NCBI GenBank assembly: GCA_964623515.1
Contig: CAZURV010000013.1
Location: 1-50,215, forward strand
Direction: 5' to 3'
DNA from: RUG714 sp964623515
GTDB taxonomy: Bacteria > Bacillota > Clostridia > Oscillospirales > Acutalibacteraceae
Length of the DNA: 50,215 nt
Shown here: piece after piece, positions 1 to 7,771 of the stretch
How the letters are laid out: every line of letters starts with the position of its first letter
Position numbering within the stretch: position 1 is the first letter of the stretch
The notes under the pieces: generated by a model
What the model saw: only the letters and a program-made list of their open reading frames with translations
Database searches by the model: none
Told to the model about the DNA's origin: nothing
Program-made: the position numbers and the translations under genes

Positions 1-258
1 AGGGGACGGACGATACATCTTGTAAAACTTGATAATTTCATCGGGAATATCAATATAGGGCGTTGTATCGTCAAGTTCCTGCTTAGCAAGTTCGCGGCAG
101 AAGATACCGCTCATCTCATCAACCGTTAAAGGCTTAAGCGTACCGGGATTCAGCAGCGGAGCCGGTTTATTTTTCATATCGGCGCGCAAGTTATACCATT
201 GCTTTGGTATTTCTTCCTCGCTAAGGTATATTTTGTACGGAATCTTTTTTTCAGACAT
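1..258 (-). CDS. trpB: TrpB-like (TrpB2-type) tryptophan synthase beta chain, N-terminal part
   Basis: The first 86 codons of a minus-strand gene that runs off the left edge. The protein begins MSEKKIPYKIYLSEEEIPKQ and continues with WYNLRADMKNKPAPLLNPGT. This is the characteristic N-terminus of the TrpB2-type PLP-dependent beta chain, which condenses indole with serine to give tryptophan. The PLP lysine lies outside the window. The start ATG at 258 is preceded by an AAAGGAG ribosome site. Immediately upstream is a T-box leader with a UGG (Trp) specifier, which independently supports a tryptophan role. Family assignment is by recognised N-terminal sequence. Confidence 0.85.
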   Translation of the reverse strand, partial: MSEKKIPYKIYLSEEEIPKQWYNLRADMKNKPAPLLNPGTLKPLTVDEMSGIFCRELAKQELDDTTPYIDIPDEIIKFYKMYRPSP

Positions 259-298
259 GGTAAAATTTCTCCTTTCCTAAACATTATAAATAAAAAAA

Positions 299-545
299 TC
301 CTGCCCGAGCATATAATGCTGGGACAGAAGCTAATAACTACTGCGGTGCCACCCGGCTTGACGAAGAATCGCCCTCTCACAGCGCGTAAACCACGCCAGC
401 CTTTATAACGGAGCATGTCCTCCGGCTCACCTACTGAAAATTCAGCTTGCCCTCATAAGTCCATTCATCCCTAATACCGCCGCCGTGTTTCCACCGTACA
501 CAGCTCTCTGCAAGCGAAAAAAAAGGACTACTACTCTTAATCACA
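299..545 (-). promoter_or_regulatory. T-box leader, tryptophan (UGG) specifier, with terminator
   Basis: On the minus strand the leader carries the conserved T-box core GGGTGGCACCGC (about 354-342), complementary to an uncharged tRNA acceptor end. In the Stem I specifier region, GAA-TGG-AC matches the usual GAA-NNN-AC arrangement, so the specifier is UGG (463-461). A terminator hairpin (about 328-299: CTGTCCCAGCAT paired with ATGCTCGGGCAG, one mismatch) ends in a run of seven T. Uncharged tRNA-Trp should favour antitermination and expression of the TrpB-like gene. A short ORF read through this leader is an artefact. Confidence 0.9.
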
Positions 546-564
546 GGTTTATATTATCATTAAA

Positions 565-594
565 ATTATAACATTAATTCAATTTTATTGTCAA
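565..594 (-). promoter_or_regulatory. Promoter of the T-box/trpB-like transcript
   Basis: On the minus strand TTGACA (594-589) and TATAAT (570-565) are consensus -35 and -10 hexamers separated by 18 bp. They lie just upstream of the T-box leader. The 600-762 stretch beyond it holds no gene I recognise; a short coding-like run around 680-740 on the plus strand could be a fragment but is not identifiable. Confidence 0.8.
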
Positions 595-762
595 GCAAAA
601 CTGTCTGTTAGAATTTAAATACTTTATTTCCCTCGTTCCCGTACTGCTATTCCATAAGGGACTTGGTTTTGTTATTCAGCACGGTAAAGGAAGGCGTTGG
701 CTATCTGAGAAATCAGGAAGAGATTGTATCCCTTCGCTGATTTTGAAAATGAAGCCGGCCCC

Positions 763-1968
763 TTATTGGCAGGGAATATCTCTGTCTAAATTATAAAACG
801 TTTGCGCCGCCTGTTTCAGTGCCGTTTTTTCGTTTTCTGTTTTACCGTCTATAACCGACAAAAGCAGTTTTTCAAGCAATTTCCCGATTTCTTTATCGGT
901 TTTGACTATATTTTTTAAATCACTGCCCCTGATATGGAGTCCCGAATAATTATAGCATTCGTTGTTGGCCTTTATGGAATCCAATATCTTTTGATATTCG
1001 GCGGAACGGAAAGAAGGATTCACGATACTTCGGAAACTGAGCGCTTCCGATAACTCCGCCGTTCCGATTTTTTCGCGAAACATATAGGTCCTGATTCCTG
1101 AATCGGTGCAAGGGATATATGTATTGTAACTGTTGATAAGAAAAAGGACTTTTTTTAAAGTATTCCTATCTGCCCTGAGCCTTTTCAGTGCAGTTTCCGC
1201 TCCGGTAGTCAAAAGCATAAGAGCAAGACGGAATGCAAAAATATCGGTTTTTTTCAACGCTTTCAAAGTAGCTTCTTCCGGTGCTGTTCCGAATATCTTT
1301 TTTGAAAGTTCTGGGAATTTGCCGAGTGCTTCGGCACAATATCTGCCGCCAAGCAGTTTTCTGAGTTCGGCAAATACACGCTCTGCAGATAAATGGTCAA
1401 GCAAATCCATATTTCTACGGATGCTTTGCGCCGTGTTTTCTTCAACTTCAAATCCAAGTTGAGCGGAAAAACGAACCGCACGCATAACCCGCAGGCCGTC
1501 TTCGTTAAACCTTTCATCGGGATTTCCTATCGCTCTGATTTTTTTTAGGCGTATATCATCAATACCACCGAAAGGATCGGCAAAATCAACGCCGTTATAC
1601 GCCATTGCATTAACCGTAAAATCACGGCGTGATAAATCATCTGTTAAACTGTCTGTAAAAACAACGTTCTGCGGATGTCTATTGTCGGCATAACGTCCAT
1701 CTATTCTGTATGTTGTAACTTCAATAGGTTTTCCGGAAGATATTACGGTTACAGTCCCGTGCTTTATCCCGGTAAAAATGCATTTTTTATCTTTAAAAAT
1801 CTGCGTAATCTGCTCCGGTTTTGCAGAAGTGGCAATATCATAATCATATGGCTCTCTGCCCATTGCGGCATCGCGGACGCATCCTCCAACGCAGAAAGCT
1901 TCAAATCCTCCGGCATCAAGCGCACGGAGGATTTGCTCTACATATTCAGGCATTTTCATTGAAAACAT
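763..1968 (-). CDS. cca: CCA-adding tRNA nucleotidyltransferase
   Basis: 401 aa. Adds or repairs the 3' CCA end of tRNAs from CTP and ATP in the cytoplasm. The class II nucleotidyltransferase head is clear: VGGCVRDAAMGREPYDYDIAT (about residues 27-47), with the GG and the DYD metal-binding carboxylates, then RRDFTVNAMAYN and the RNA-binding region DGLRVMRAVRFSAQLGF. Length fits bacterial CCA enzymes without an HD domain. The first ATG is used, although MKMPEYV four codons in is also possible. It is a single gene on the minus strand downstream of glgP. Confidence 0.9.
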   Translation of the reverse strand: MFSMKMPEYVEQILRALDAGGFEAFCVGGCVRDAAMGREPYDYDIATSAKPEQITQIFKDKKCIFTGIKHGTVTVISSGKPIEVTTYRIDGRYADNRHPQNVVFTDSLTDDLSRRDFTVNAMAYNGVDFADPFGGIDDIRLKKIRAIGNPDERFNEDGLRVMRAVRFSAQLGFEVEENTAQSIRRNMDLLDHLSAERVFAELRKLLGGRYCAEALGKFPELSKKIFGTAPEEATLKALKKTDIFAFRLALMLLTTGAETALKRLRADRNTLKKVLFLINSYNTYIPCTDSGIRTYMFREKIGTAELSEALSFRSIVNPSFRSAEYQKILDSIKANNECYNYSGLHIRGSDLKNIVKTDKEIGKLLEKLLLSVIDGKTENEKTALKQAAQTFYNLDRDIPCQ

Positions 1969-2029
1969 AAGATCACCCGAACAAACAGAATGCTACAAAG
2001 TCATGGCGAAAAAGCGAAGCTTTGTTGCA

Positions 2030-4462
2030 TTACTTCACTTTCGTCGTATTGGCTTCCGTGACCGGCTTTGCGTTCCAAATATCATTTGCATATTCCAGTA
2101 CCGCACGGTCTGCGGCGAAAATTCCGGCACCCGCAATATTTGCAAGGCTCATTTTCGCCCATTTTTTTTCATCTTTATATAATACGTCTATCTTATTCTG
2201 CGCTGCCTGATAATCGGCAAAGTCACCCAATACCATATACGGATCGCTGTTTGTGAGCACATTTATAATTTCGGGAAATTCTTTTCCGCCTACGCCGTTA
2301 AATATTGCGCTAACAGCTTCGTACGCCTTGGAGTTATTTCCGTAATACGTTTTGGGATCGTATCCGCTTGCCTTGAGCGATTCAACCTCATCAGCAGACA
2401 TCCCGAAAATAACTATGTTTTCTTCGCCGACGCTCTCATAAATCTCAACGTTTGCGCCATCCATCGTTCCGAGCGTAACAGCGCCGTTAATCATAAGCTT
2501 CATATTGCCCGTGCCGGACGCCTCCGTGCCGGCAAGGGAAATCTGTTCGCTGACATCAGCAGCAGGCATAAGCATTTCCGCTACGCTTACATTGTAATCT
2601 TCAACATAAACCACTTTCATCTTATCGCCAATATCCGGATCGTTGTTCACAACATCGGCAACGGCGCAAATAAATTCAATAATCTTTTTGGCAATGAAAT
2701 ATCCCGAAGCGGCTTTGGCACCGAAAATATATGTGTGCGGAACAACTTTCATACCGGGATTTTTCTTTATATCCAAATATTTCGACCAAATATTCAACAC
2801 ATTAAGAAGTTGCCTTTTATATTCATGCAGACGCTTCACCTGAACATCAAAAATAGAATCGGGATTGAGTGCAATACCCTGTTTTTCTTGGATATATTCC
2901 GCAAAACGAATCTTGTTCTCGCGCTTAATATTCATAAGTTCTTTAAGAACTTTATCATCATCGGAAAACGCATTCAGCTTTGCGAGTTCGGAAGCATCGG
3001 TAATAAATCCGCTTCCGATTTTCTTTTTAAGATAGGCGGTAAGCTTCGGGTTCGCCTGGCAGAGCCATCTGCGGTGTGCTATACCGTTCGTTACGTTTTT
3101 AAACTTACCGGGCATAATCTTATAGTAATCGTTAAATACAGTATCCTTGAGAATCTCGCTATGCAGCGCCGATACGCCGTTTATGCTATGACAGACTGCC
3201 ACGCACATATTTGCCATGCGGACAGTTCCTCCCCCGATAATGGCAAGCTTTTCAACGGTTTCCGCACTGTGCGTCTGCTCCCACACATATGCCCTGAAGC
3301 GATTATCCATTTCCTTTGTGATTTCATATATTCTCGGGAACAGTTCCTTATACAAATCTTCAGGCCAACATTCCAAAGCCTCCGCCATAACGGTATGGTT
3401 CGTATAAGCAAACGTACCGCAAATAAGTTCCATAGCCTTATCCCAGCCATAACCGCAGTCATCAAGCATAATACGCATCATTTCGGGAATCGCCATAGCA
3501 GGATGCGTGTCGTTAATATGAATCGCGATTTTTTCCGGAAGATTATCAAGCGTTCCATACTCCGCAAGATGCGTTTTTATTATATCCTGAATAGAGGCAG
3601 ATACAAGGAAATACTGCTGTTTCAAGCGCAAAGATTTTCCCTCCCTATGATTATCGGAAGGATAAAGCACCTTGCTGATAACTTCCGCCATCGCATTTTC
3701 TTCAACGGCACGCAGATAATTTCCCTGGTTAAATGCGCTCATATCAAAACCGGGCGCTTTCGAAGCCCACAAACGCAGAACCGCTATATCCTTACCGTCC
3801 ACAGACGGCACCATCATATCATACGGTACGGCAGAAATGGTTGAATATCCTGTTTGCACGGTATGATGATAATTACCGTCCCACACGCTTTCAACCTTGC
3901 CGCCAATGTAGATTTCTTTTGTTTCCTCCTCACGCGGGACGAGCCACACTTCGCCGCCGGGAAGCCAAAAATCGGGAAGTTCGGTCTGCCAGCCGTCAAC
4001 AATCTTCTGACGGAAAATACCGAGCTCATATCTGATGGAATAACCCATCGCATCAAAACCCTGATTTGCGAGACCGTCCAGATAACATGCGGCCAGACGG
4101 CCAAGTCCCCCGTTGCCGAGACCGGCATCGGGTTCCTGTTCATATATCTTGTTTATATTCACTCCGAAATCTTTCAAAACCTCGGTAAATTCTTCGGTTA
4201 AATCAAGATTGAACAACGCGTTTTTAAGCGATCTGCCCATCAGAAATTCCATACAGAGATAGTATACTTTTTTTGAATTTTTATCTTTTTTTGCTTTTTT
4301 TGTAAAATCTGTTCTTTTTGAAACGAGAATGTCACGCACAACCAAGCTTGCCGCCTTATAAAACTGTGTATCTGTCGCTGTATCGGGCGTTACGCCGAAA
4401 ACATGACTGAGTTTGTGTTCAATTGCGCTGTGCACCTCGCGTTTTGTCATTGCTTTTCCCAA
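2030..4462 (-). CDS. glgP: Glycogen (alpha-glucan) phosphorylase
   Basis: Releases glucose-1-phosphate from glycogen with PLP as cofactor. The PLP-lysine motif EASGTGNMKLMINGA is present (Lys 676 of the longest frame), as is the N-terminal EPDAGLGNGGLGRLAACYLD. I place the start at TTG 4462 because AAGGGAG sits seven bases upstream and the protein then begins GKAMTKREVHSAIEHKL, like relatives. ATG 4450 is an alternative. An in-frame ATG at 4525 would add about 21 unusual residues. Its partner genes glgBCDA are at 29-35 kb; this gene is transcribed alone. Confidence 0.93.
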   Translation of the reverse strand: MGKAMTKREVHSAIEHKLSHVFGVTPDTATDTQFYKAASLVVRDILVSKRTDFTKKAKKDKNSKKVYYLCMEFLMGRSLKNALFNLDLTEEFTEVLKDFGVNINKIYEQEPDAGLGNGGLGRLAACYLDGLANQGFDAMGYSIRYELGIFRQKIVDGWQTELPDFWLPGGEVWLVPREEETKEIYIGGKVESVWDGNYHHTVQTGYSTISAVPYDMMVPSVDGKDIAVLRLWASKAPGFDMSAFNQGNYLRAVEENAMAEVISKVLYPSDNHREGKSLRLKQQYFLVSASIQDIIKTHLAEYGTLDNLPEKIAIHINDTHPAMAIPEMMRIMLDDCGYGWDKAMELICGTFAYTNHTVMAEALECWPEDLYKELFPRIYEITKEMDNRFRAYVWEQTHSAETVEKLAIIGGGTVRMANMCVAVCHSINGVSALHSEILKDTVFNDYYKIMPGKFKNVTNGIAHRRWLCQANPKLTAYLKKKIGSGFITDASELAKLNAFSDDDKVLKELMNIKRENKIRFAEYIQEKQGIALNPDSIFDVQVKRLHEYKRQLLNVLNIWSKYLDIKKNPGMKVVPHTYIFGAKAASGYFIAKKIIEFICAVADVVNNDPDIGDKMKVVYVEDYNVSVAEMLMPAADVSEQISLAGTEASGTGNMKLMINGAVTLGTMDGANVEIYESVGEENIVIFGMSADEVESLKASGYDPKTYYGNNSKAYEAVSAIFNGVGGKEFPEIINVLTNSDPYMVLGDFADYQAAQNKIDVLYKDEKKWAKMSLANIAGAGIFAADRAVLEYANDIWNAKPVTEANTTKVK

Positions 4463-4615
4463 AATAAATCTCCCTTCTTGCCGAAACGCATGCCGTTTCA
4501 CTTCTCTGACCATTGGTTTAACCATATAGGGATAAACCTTCCCTGATGGTAATACGCCATAAGCTTTTACGCTCTAATTAGATTAAACCTAATCTTTTAC
4601 TATAATATCTTTCCT

Positions 4616-4644
4616 ATAATATACCAATTTATTAAGATTTTCAA
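4616..4644 (-). promoter_or_regulatory. glgP promoter
   Basis: On the minus strand TTGAAA (4644-4639) and TATTAT (4621-4616) are separated by 17 bp. A small inverted repeat ATTAG-N7-CTAAT at about 4576-4594 lies downstream of the predicted start point and could be an operator or part of the leader; its function is unknown. Confidence 0.65.
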
Positions 4645-4661
4645 GTGACAAAATCAATAAT

Positions 4662-4707
4662 ATATGTTATTATATCTATTATCTATATGTTATTATATCT
4701 ATTATCT
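4662..4707. repeat. 23-bp tandem direct repeat, two exact copies
   Basis: ATATGTTATTATATCTATTATCT-type unit at 4662-4684 repeated exactly at 4685-4707, just upstream of the glgP promoter. AT-rich; it could be replication slippage or a binding-site duplication. Confidence 0.8.
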
Positions 4708-4759
4708 TAATGTTTTGCCCTGACACTTACGGATAAGCGGAAAAACCGAACCACGGGGT

Positions 4760-4934
4760 TTTAAATCGGAACAGTGCTCCATCAAGCTCGCTTGAAACGG
4801 GGCTTGTGAACGATTGCAACCTGCGCAGGGAACGTCAGCTTCTCAAGGTTTCAGTGGGAGACTGTCTCTCCCACTGAAATTTTGAATGGTCCTCGCCGCC
4901 TAAAAGGCGGGGGACATCGGCGAATAGGTTATAT
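4760..4934 (+). repeat. Structured interspersed repeat, copy A (175 bp)
   Basis: One of three copies in the window. It runs from TTTAAATCGGAACAGTG to GCGAATAGGTTATAT. Four hairpin regions can be drawn: a GCTCC...GGGGC stem around the CAAGCTCGCTTG core, a weak GGAA/TTC hairpin, a 13-bp perfect stem TTTCAGTGGGAGA/TCTCCCACTGAAA (about 4849-4879), and CCGCC/GGCGG. The right end abuts the trpS ribosome site (GGAGG), so it would form the trpS 5' untranslated region. No terminal inverted repeats or transposase were seen. It may be a noncoding RNA or a small mobile repeat. Confidence 0.8.
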
Positions 4935-4947
4935 GGAGGAAATATAA

Positions 4948-5955
4948 ATGGAAAACACCGAAAGAAAAAAAAAGGTTATACTCAGTTGTATTCAGCCGAC
5001 CGGAACACCCACGCTCGGCAATTATCTGGGAGCGCTGAAAAACTGGGCGGATCTTGAAAACGGATTTTATCCGTATTTTGCAGTTGCGGACCTGCACGCC
5101 ATTACCGTAAGGCAGGACCCGCAAAAATTCAAAGAGCAGATTTTAAGAACATACGCCTTGCTTATGGCAATAGGGCTTAATCCTGATAAGAGCGTATTAT
5201 TTATACAGAGCCATGTTCCGGAACATTCGCAGCTTGCATGGATTTTGAACTGTTACACGCAGTTCGGTGAACTCTCCAGAATGACGCAGTTTAAAGATAA
5301 AAGCCAAATACATGCCGATAATGTCAACGCAGGGCTGTTTACCTATCCGTCTCTTATGGCGGCAGATATACTGCTGTATCAGGCAGATTATGTTCCGGTC
5401 GGAGAAGACCAGCGACAGCATCTTGAAATCACACGTGATATTGCAGTAAGGTTCAACGGAATTTACGGCAACGTGTTTAAAATACCTGACGCTTACATCG
5501 GGAAAACAGGCGCAAAAATTATGAGTCTTGCCGATCCCGAAAAGAAAATGAGCAAGTCTGATACCAATGCAAATGGATTTATAAGCATACTCGACAACCC
5601 CAATGTGATTATGAAAAAATTCAAGCGCGCGGTAACGGACAGTGAAGCGTGTGTAAGATATGCGGAGGGCAAGCACGGCATAAATAATCTGATGAATATC
5701 TATTCCTGCTGTACCGGGAAAACCAATGAAGAAATTGAAAAAGAATTTACCGGCAAAGGCTACGGCGACTTTAAAGCGGCAGTAGGAGAAGCGGTAATCA
5801 GCGAACTCGAACCTGTTCAGAAACGTTTTTACGATTTAATGAATAATAAAGATTACCTGAAAGAATGTTACACTGCAGGAGCAGAACAGGCTGAACGGAT
5901 AAGCCGCCGCACGCTGGATAAAGCGATGAAAAAAATTGGTTATATTTTAAAATAA
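4948..5955 (+). CDS. trpS: Tryptophanyl-tRNA synthetase
   Basis: 335 aa. Class Ic aminoacyl-tRNA synthetase charging tRNA-Trp with tryptophan, ATP-dependent, cytosolic. The HIGH-equivalent lies in SCIQPTGTPTLGNYLGALKNW (about residues 13-33), and the second signature KMSKS is present. GEDQRQHLEITRDIA is the tryptophan/ATP-site motif typical of TrpRS. Full length. The start ATG follows GGAGGAAATATAA. The leader is repeat copy A rather than a T-box. It pairs functionally with the Trp T-box gene at the left edge. Confidence 0.95.
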   Translation: MENTERKKKVILSCIQPTGTPTLGNYLGALKNWADLENGFYPYFAVADLHAITVRQDPQKFKEQILRTYALLMAIGLNPDKSVLFIQSHVPEHSQLAWILNCYTQFGELSRMTQFKDKSQIHADNVNAGLFTYPSLMAADILLYQADYVPVGEDQRQHLEITRDIAVRFNGIYGNVFKIPDAYIGKTGAKIMSLADPEKKMSKSDTNANGFISILDNPNVIMKKFKRAVTDSEACVRYAEGKHGINNLMNIYSCCTGKTNEEIEKEFTGKGYGDFKAAVGEAVISELEPVQKRFYDLMNNKDYLKECYTAGAEQAERISRRTLDKAMKKIGYILK

Positions 5956-6013
5956 AATAGCATATTCCGAAGATTTGTAAACAGAAGTCTTGAAAACAAT
6001 GATAAAAATATTA

Positions 6014-6046
6014 AAACCTGCCGAAATCCATCGGCAGGTTTTTTAT
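6014..6046 (+). terminator. trpS rho-independent terminator
   Basis: AACCTGCCGA-AATCCA-TCGGCAGGTT hairpin followed by six T, 60 bp after the trpS stop. Confidence 0.9.
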
Positions 6047-6161
6047 TCAGTTCATTTTATGGGATAGAAAAAGCGCAGGATAAAGGAATCGGACACAGGC
6101 AGCACTTTTTTGCCTGCGATAAACCGATGTCATATAAAGATACGTTGCGCGGCGAGGTGCC

Positions 6162-6336
6162 TTTTAAATCGGAGCAGTGCTCCATCAAGCTCGCTTGAAA
6201 CGGGGCTTGCGAACGATTGCAACCTGCGCAGGGAGCCTCAGCTCCTCAGGGTTTCAGCGGAGATTATCACTCCCGCTGAAATTCTGAAATGGCCTCCGCC
6301 GCCTAAGAGGCGGGGACATCGGCGAATAGGTTATAT
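6162..6336 (+). repeat. Structured interspersed repeat, copy B (175 bp)
   Basis: Closely related to copies A and C, same strand. It keeps all four hairpin regions. The second is GGAGC-CTCA-GCTCC here. The third is TTTCAGCGG-AG/CTCCCGCTGAAA, with one base deleted from the 5' arm. Compared with copy A the pair U-A has become C-G in this stem, a compensatory change. An ORF crossing it (6110-6373) is most likely not a gene, because its peptide follows the repeat and not a protein family. It lies between trpS and the convergent FAD enzyme gene. Confidence 0.8.
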
Positions 6337-6393
6337 TTTTATTCCTTGGTTTTATGCACAGCACTTTGGTTAAACCTTTTTTGCATCCCGATT

Positions 6394-7755
6394 TTACTTT
6401 TCAAGGATTTTATCGGCAATAAACAATCCGCTTGCTCCCGCCTGCGAAAGACTTCTCGTTACGGAAGCGCCGTCTCCGATACAGTAAATGTTTTCCGCTA
6501 TACCGAATTCTTCGTTGATAAATTTAGGCCTGGCGGAATAGTATTTACACTCTGCACCGTAAAGCAGAGTATCTCTGTTTGCAGTACCGGGAGCAATTTT
6601 ATCCAACGCATAAATCGTTTCAATAATATTGTCCAGCTGACGTTTCGGTATGCACAGTGAAAGATCGCCCGGCGTTGCATTTAAAGTCGGATTTGTTGTT
6701 GACTGACTAAGCCTATGCGCGTTCGTTCTTCTTCCATCCACCAAATCTCCGAACTTCTGAACGATTACGGAACCTCCGCTTATCATATTCGCAAGCCCTG
6801 CAATCTGCTTTGCATACTCAATCGGCTGATTGAACGGTTCTGTGAAATTCTGCGTGGAAAGAATTGCGAAGTTGCTATTCTCTGTTTTCAGCTTTTCATC
6901 TGAATTTGCATGTCCGTTGACGGTCAGTATGCCGTTCGAATTTTCCATAACTACGCTACCGCCGCTGTTAAAACAAAACATTCTGGTTTTATCTCCATAC
7001 TGCTTGGTACGATAAATAATTTTAGGCTCGTAAATGCGTTGTGATATGTCTTCCCATATACACCTGGGAAGCTCCACACGGACGCCTATATCAATTTGGC
7101 TGTTTGTAAATCCGATATTGTTTTTTCGGCAAAAATCTTCAAGCCAGCTCGAACCTACTCTGCCGACGGCAAGGACCAAATCATCATAGGCAAATTCACC
7201 GTTATCAGCGGTTATCTTTTTCTTGCTTATATCAATATCTTTTACAGATGTAGACGTGTAAAAATCAACTTTTTCCGAAAGCCGATTAAACAATTTTGTC
7301 ATAATGCGGAGATTGCCGTCCGTTCCGAAGTGGACAACTTCTCCCTGAAGCATATGCAAATCATATTTTATGGCTTCCGCTTTAAGCTTATTGTCCGGAT
7401 AATAGACCTTATGCTTATCATCAAACGGCTTTAATATTTCATAAACCTGATATTGATAGTCAAGCGCCGCTTTATGTCCTATGTAATCCTGAAGCCAGCC
7501 GCCGTATTCTGTGGTTATGTTGAATTTTCCATCCGAAAAAGCGCCTGCGCCTGCAATTCCGCTCATAATCGCGCAAGACGGACATTTGATACATTTTTCA
7601 GCCTTGCCCTCAACAATCGGACATTTTCTGTGTTCGAGACTGTGCCCCTGTTCAAAAACAGCAACCGATACATTTTCGTTTTTTTCAGTAAGGCGGTATG
7701 CACCCATCAGACCGCCTATTCCGCCGCCGACTATAATAACATCATATTTTTTCAT
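6394..7755 (-). CDS. FAD-dependent dehydrogenase (COG2509-like), uncharacterised
   Basis: About 453 aa from the ATG at 7755, chosen because AGAGG lies eight bases upstream and the protein then opens directly with the dinucleotide fold MKKYDVIIVGGGIGGLMGAY. The frame is open a further 37 codons upstream into the neighbouring gene, unlikely to be translated. A cysteine cluster CxKCPSC sits after EGKAEK, followed by GAGAFSDGKFN, as in the COG2509 flavoprotein family. A C-terminal FAD motif IYCIGDGASVTRSLSQAG closes the Rossmann core. The substrate is unknown. The gene sits 16 bp after the UPF0210 gene and is probably cotranscribed with it. Confidence 0.8.
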   Translation of the reverse strand: MKKYDVIIVGGGIGGLMGAYRLTEKNENVSVAVFEQGHSLEHRKCPIVEGKAEKCIKCPSCAIMSGIAGAGAFSDGKFNITTEYGGWLQDYIGHKAALDYQYQVYEILKPFDDKHKVYYPDNKLKAEAIKYDLHMLQGEVVHFGTDGNLRIMTKLFNRLSEKVDFYTSTSVKDIDISKKKITADNGEFAYDDLVLAVGRVGSSWLEDFCRKNNIGFTNSQIDIGVRVELPRCIWEDISQRIYEPKIIYRTKQYGDKTRMFCFNSGGSVVMENSNGILTVNGHANSDEKLKTENSNFAILSTQNFTEPFNQPIEYAKQIAGLANMISGGSVIVQKFGDLVDGRRTNAHRLSQSTTNPTLNATPGDLSLCIPKRQLDNIIETIYALDKIAPGTANRDTLLYGAECKYYSARPKFINEEFGIAENIYCIGDGASVTRSLSQAGASGLFIADKILEK

Positions 7756-7771
7756 GATTTCATACCTCTTG

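Noticed and set aside
174..416. 80-aa minus frame upstream of trpB-like gene
   Set aside because: It is read through the T-box core and terminator.
2735..3844. Long plus-strand open frame opposite glgP
   Set aside because: Antisense shadow of the phosphorylase; no family pattern, basic residue-rich translation typical of shadows, no ribosome site.
4662..4707. Possible CRISPR-like repeat
   Set aside because: Only two units with no spacer and no cas genes.
6110..6373. 87-aa frame over repeat copy B
   Set aside because: Its peptide follows the repeat (the same words appear in copy C in another context); hairpin structure explains the conservation better than protein.
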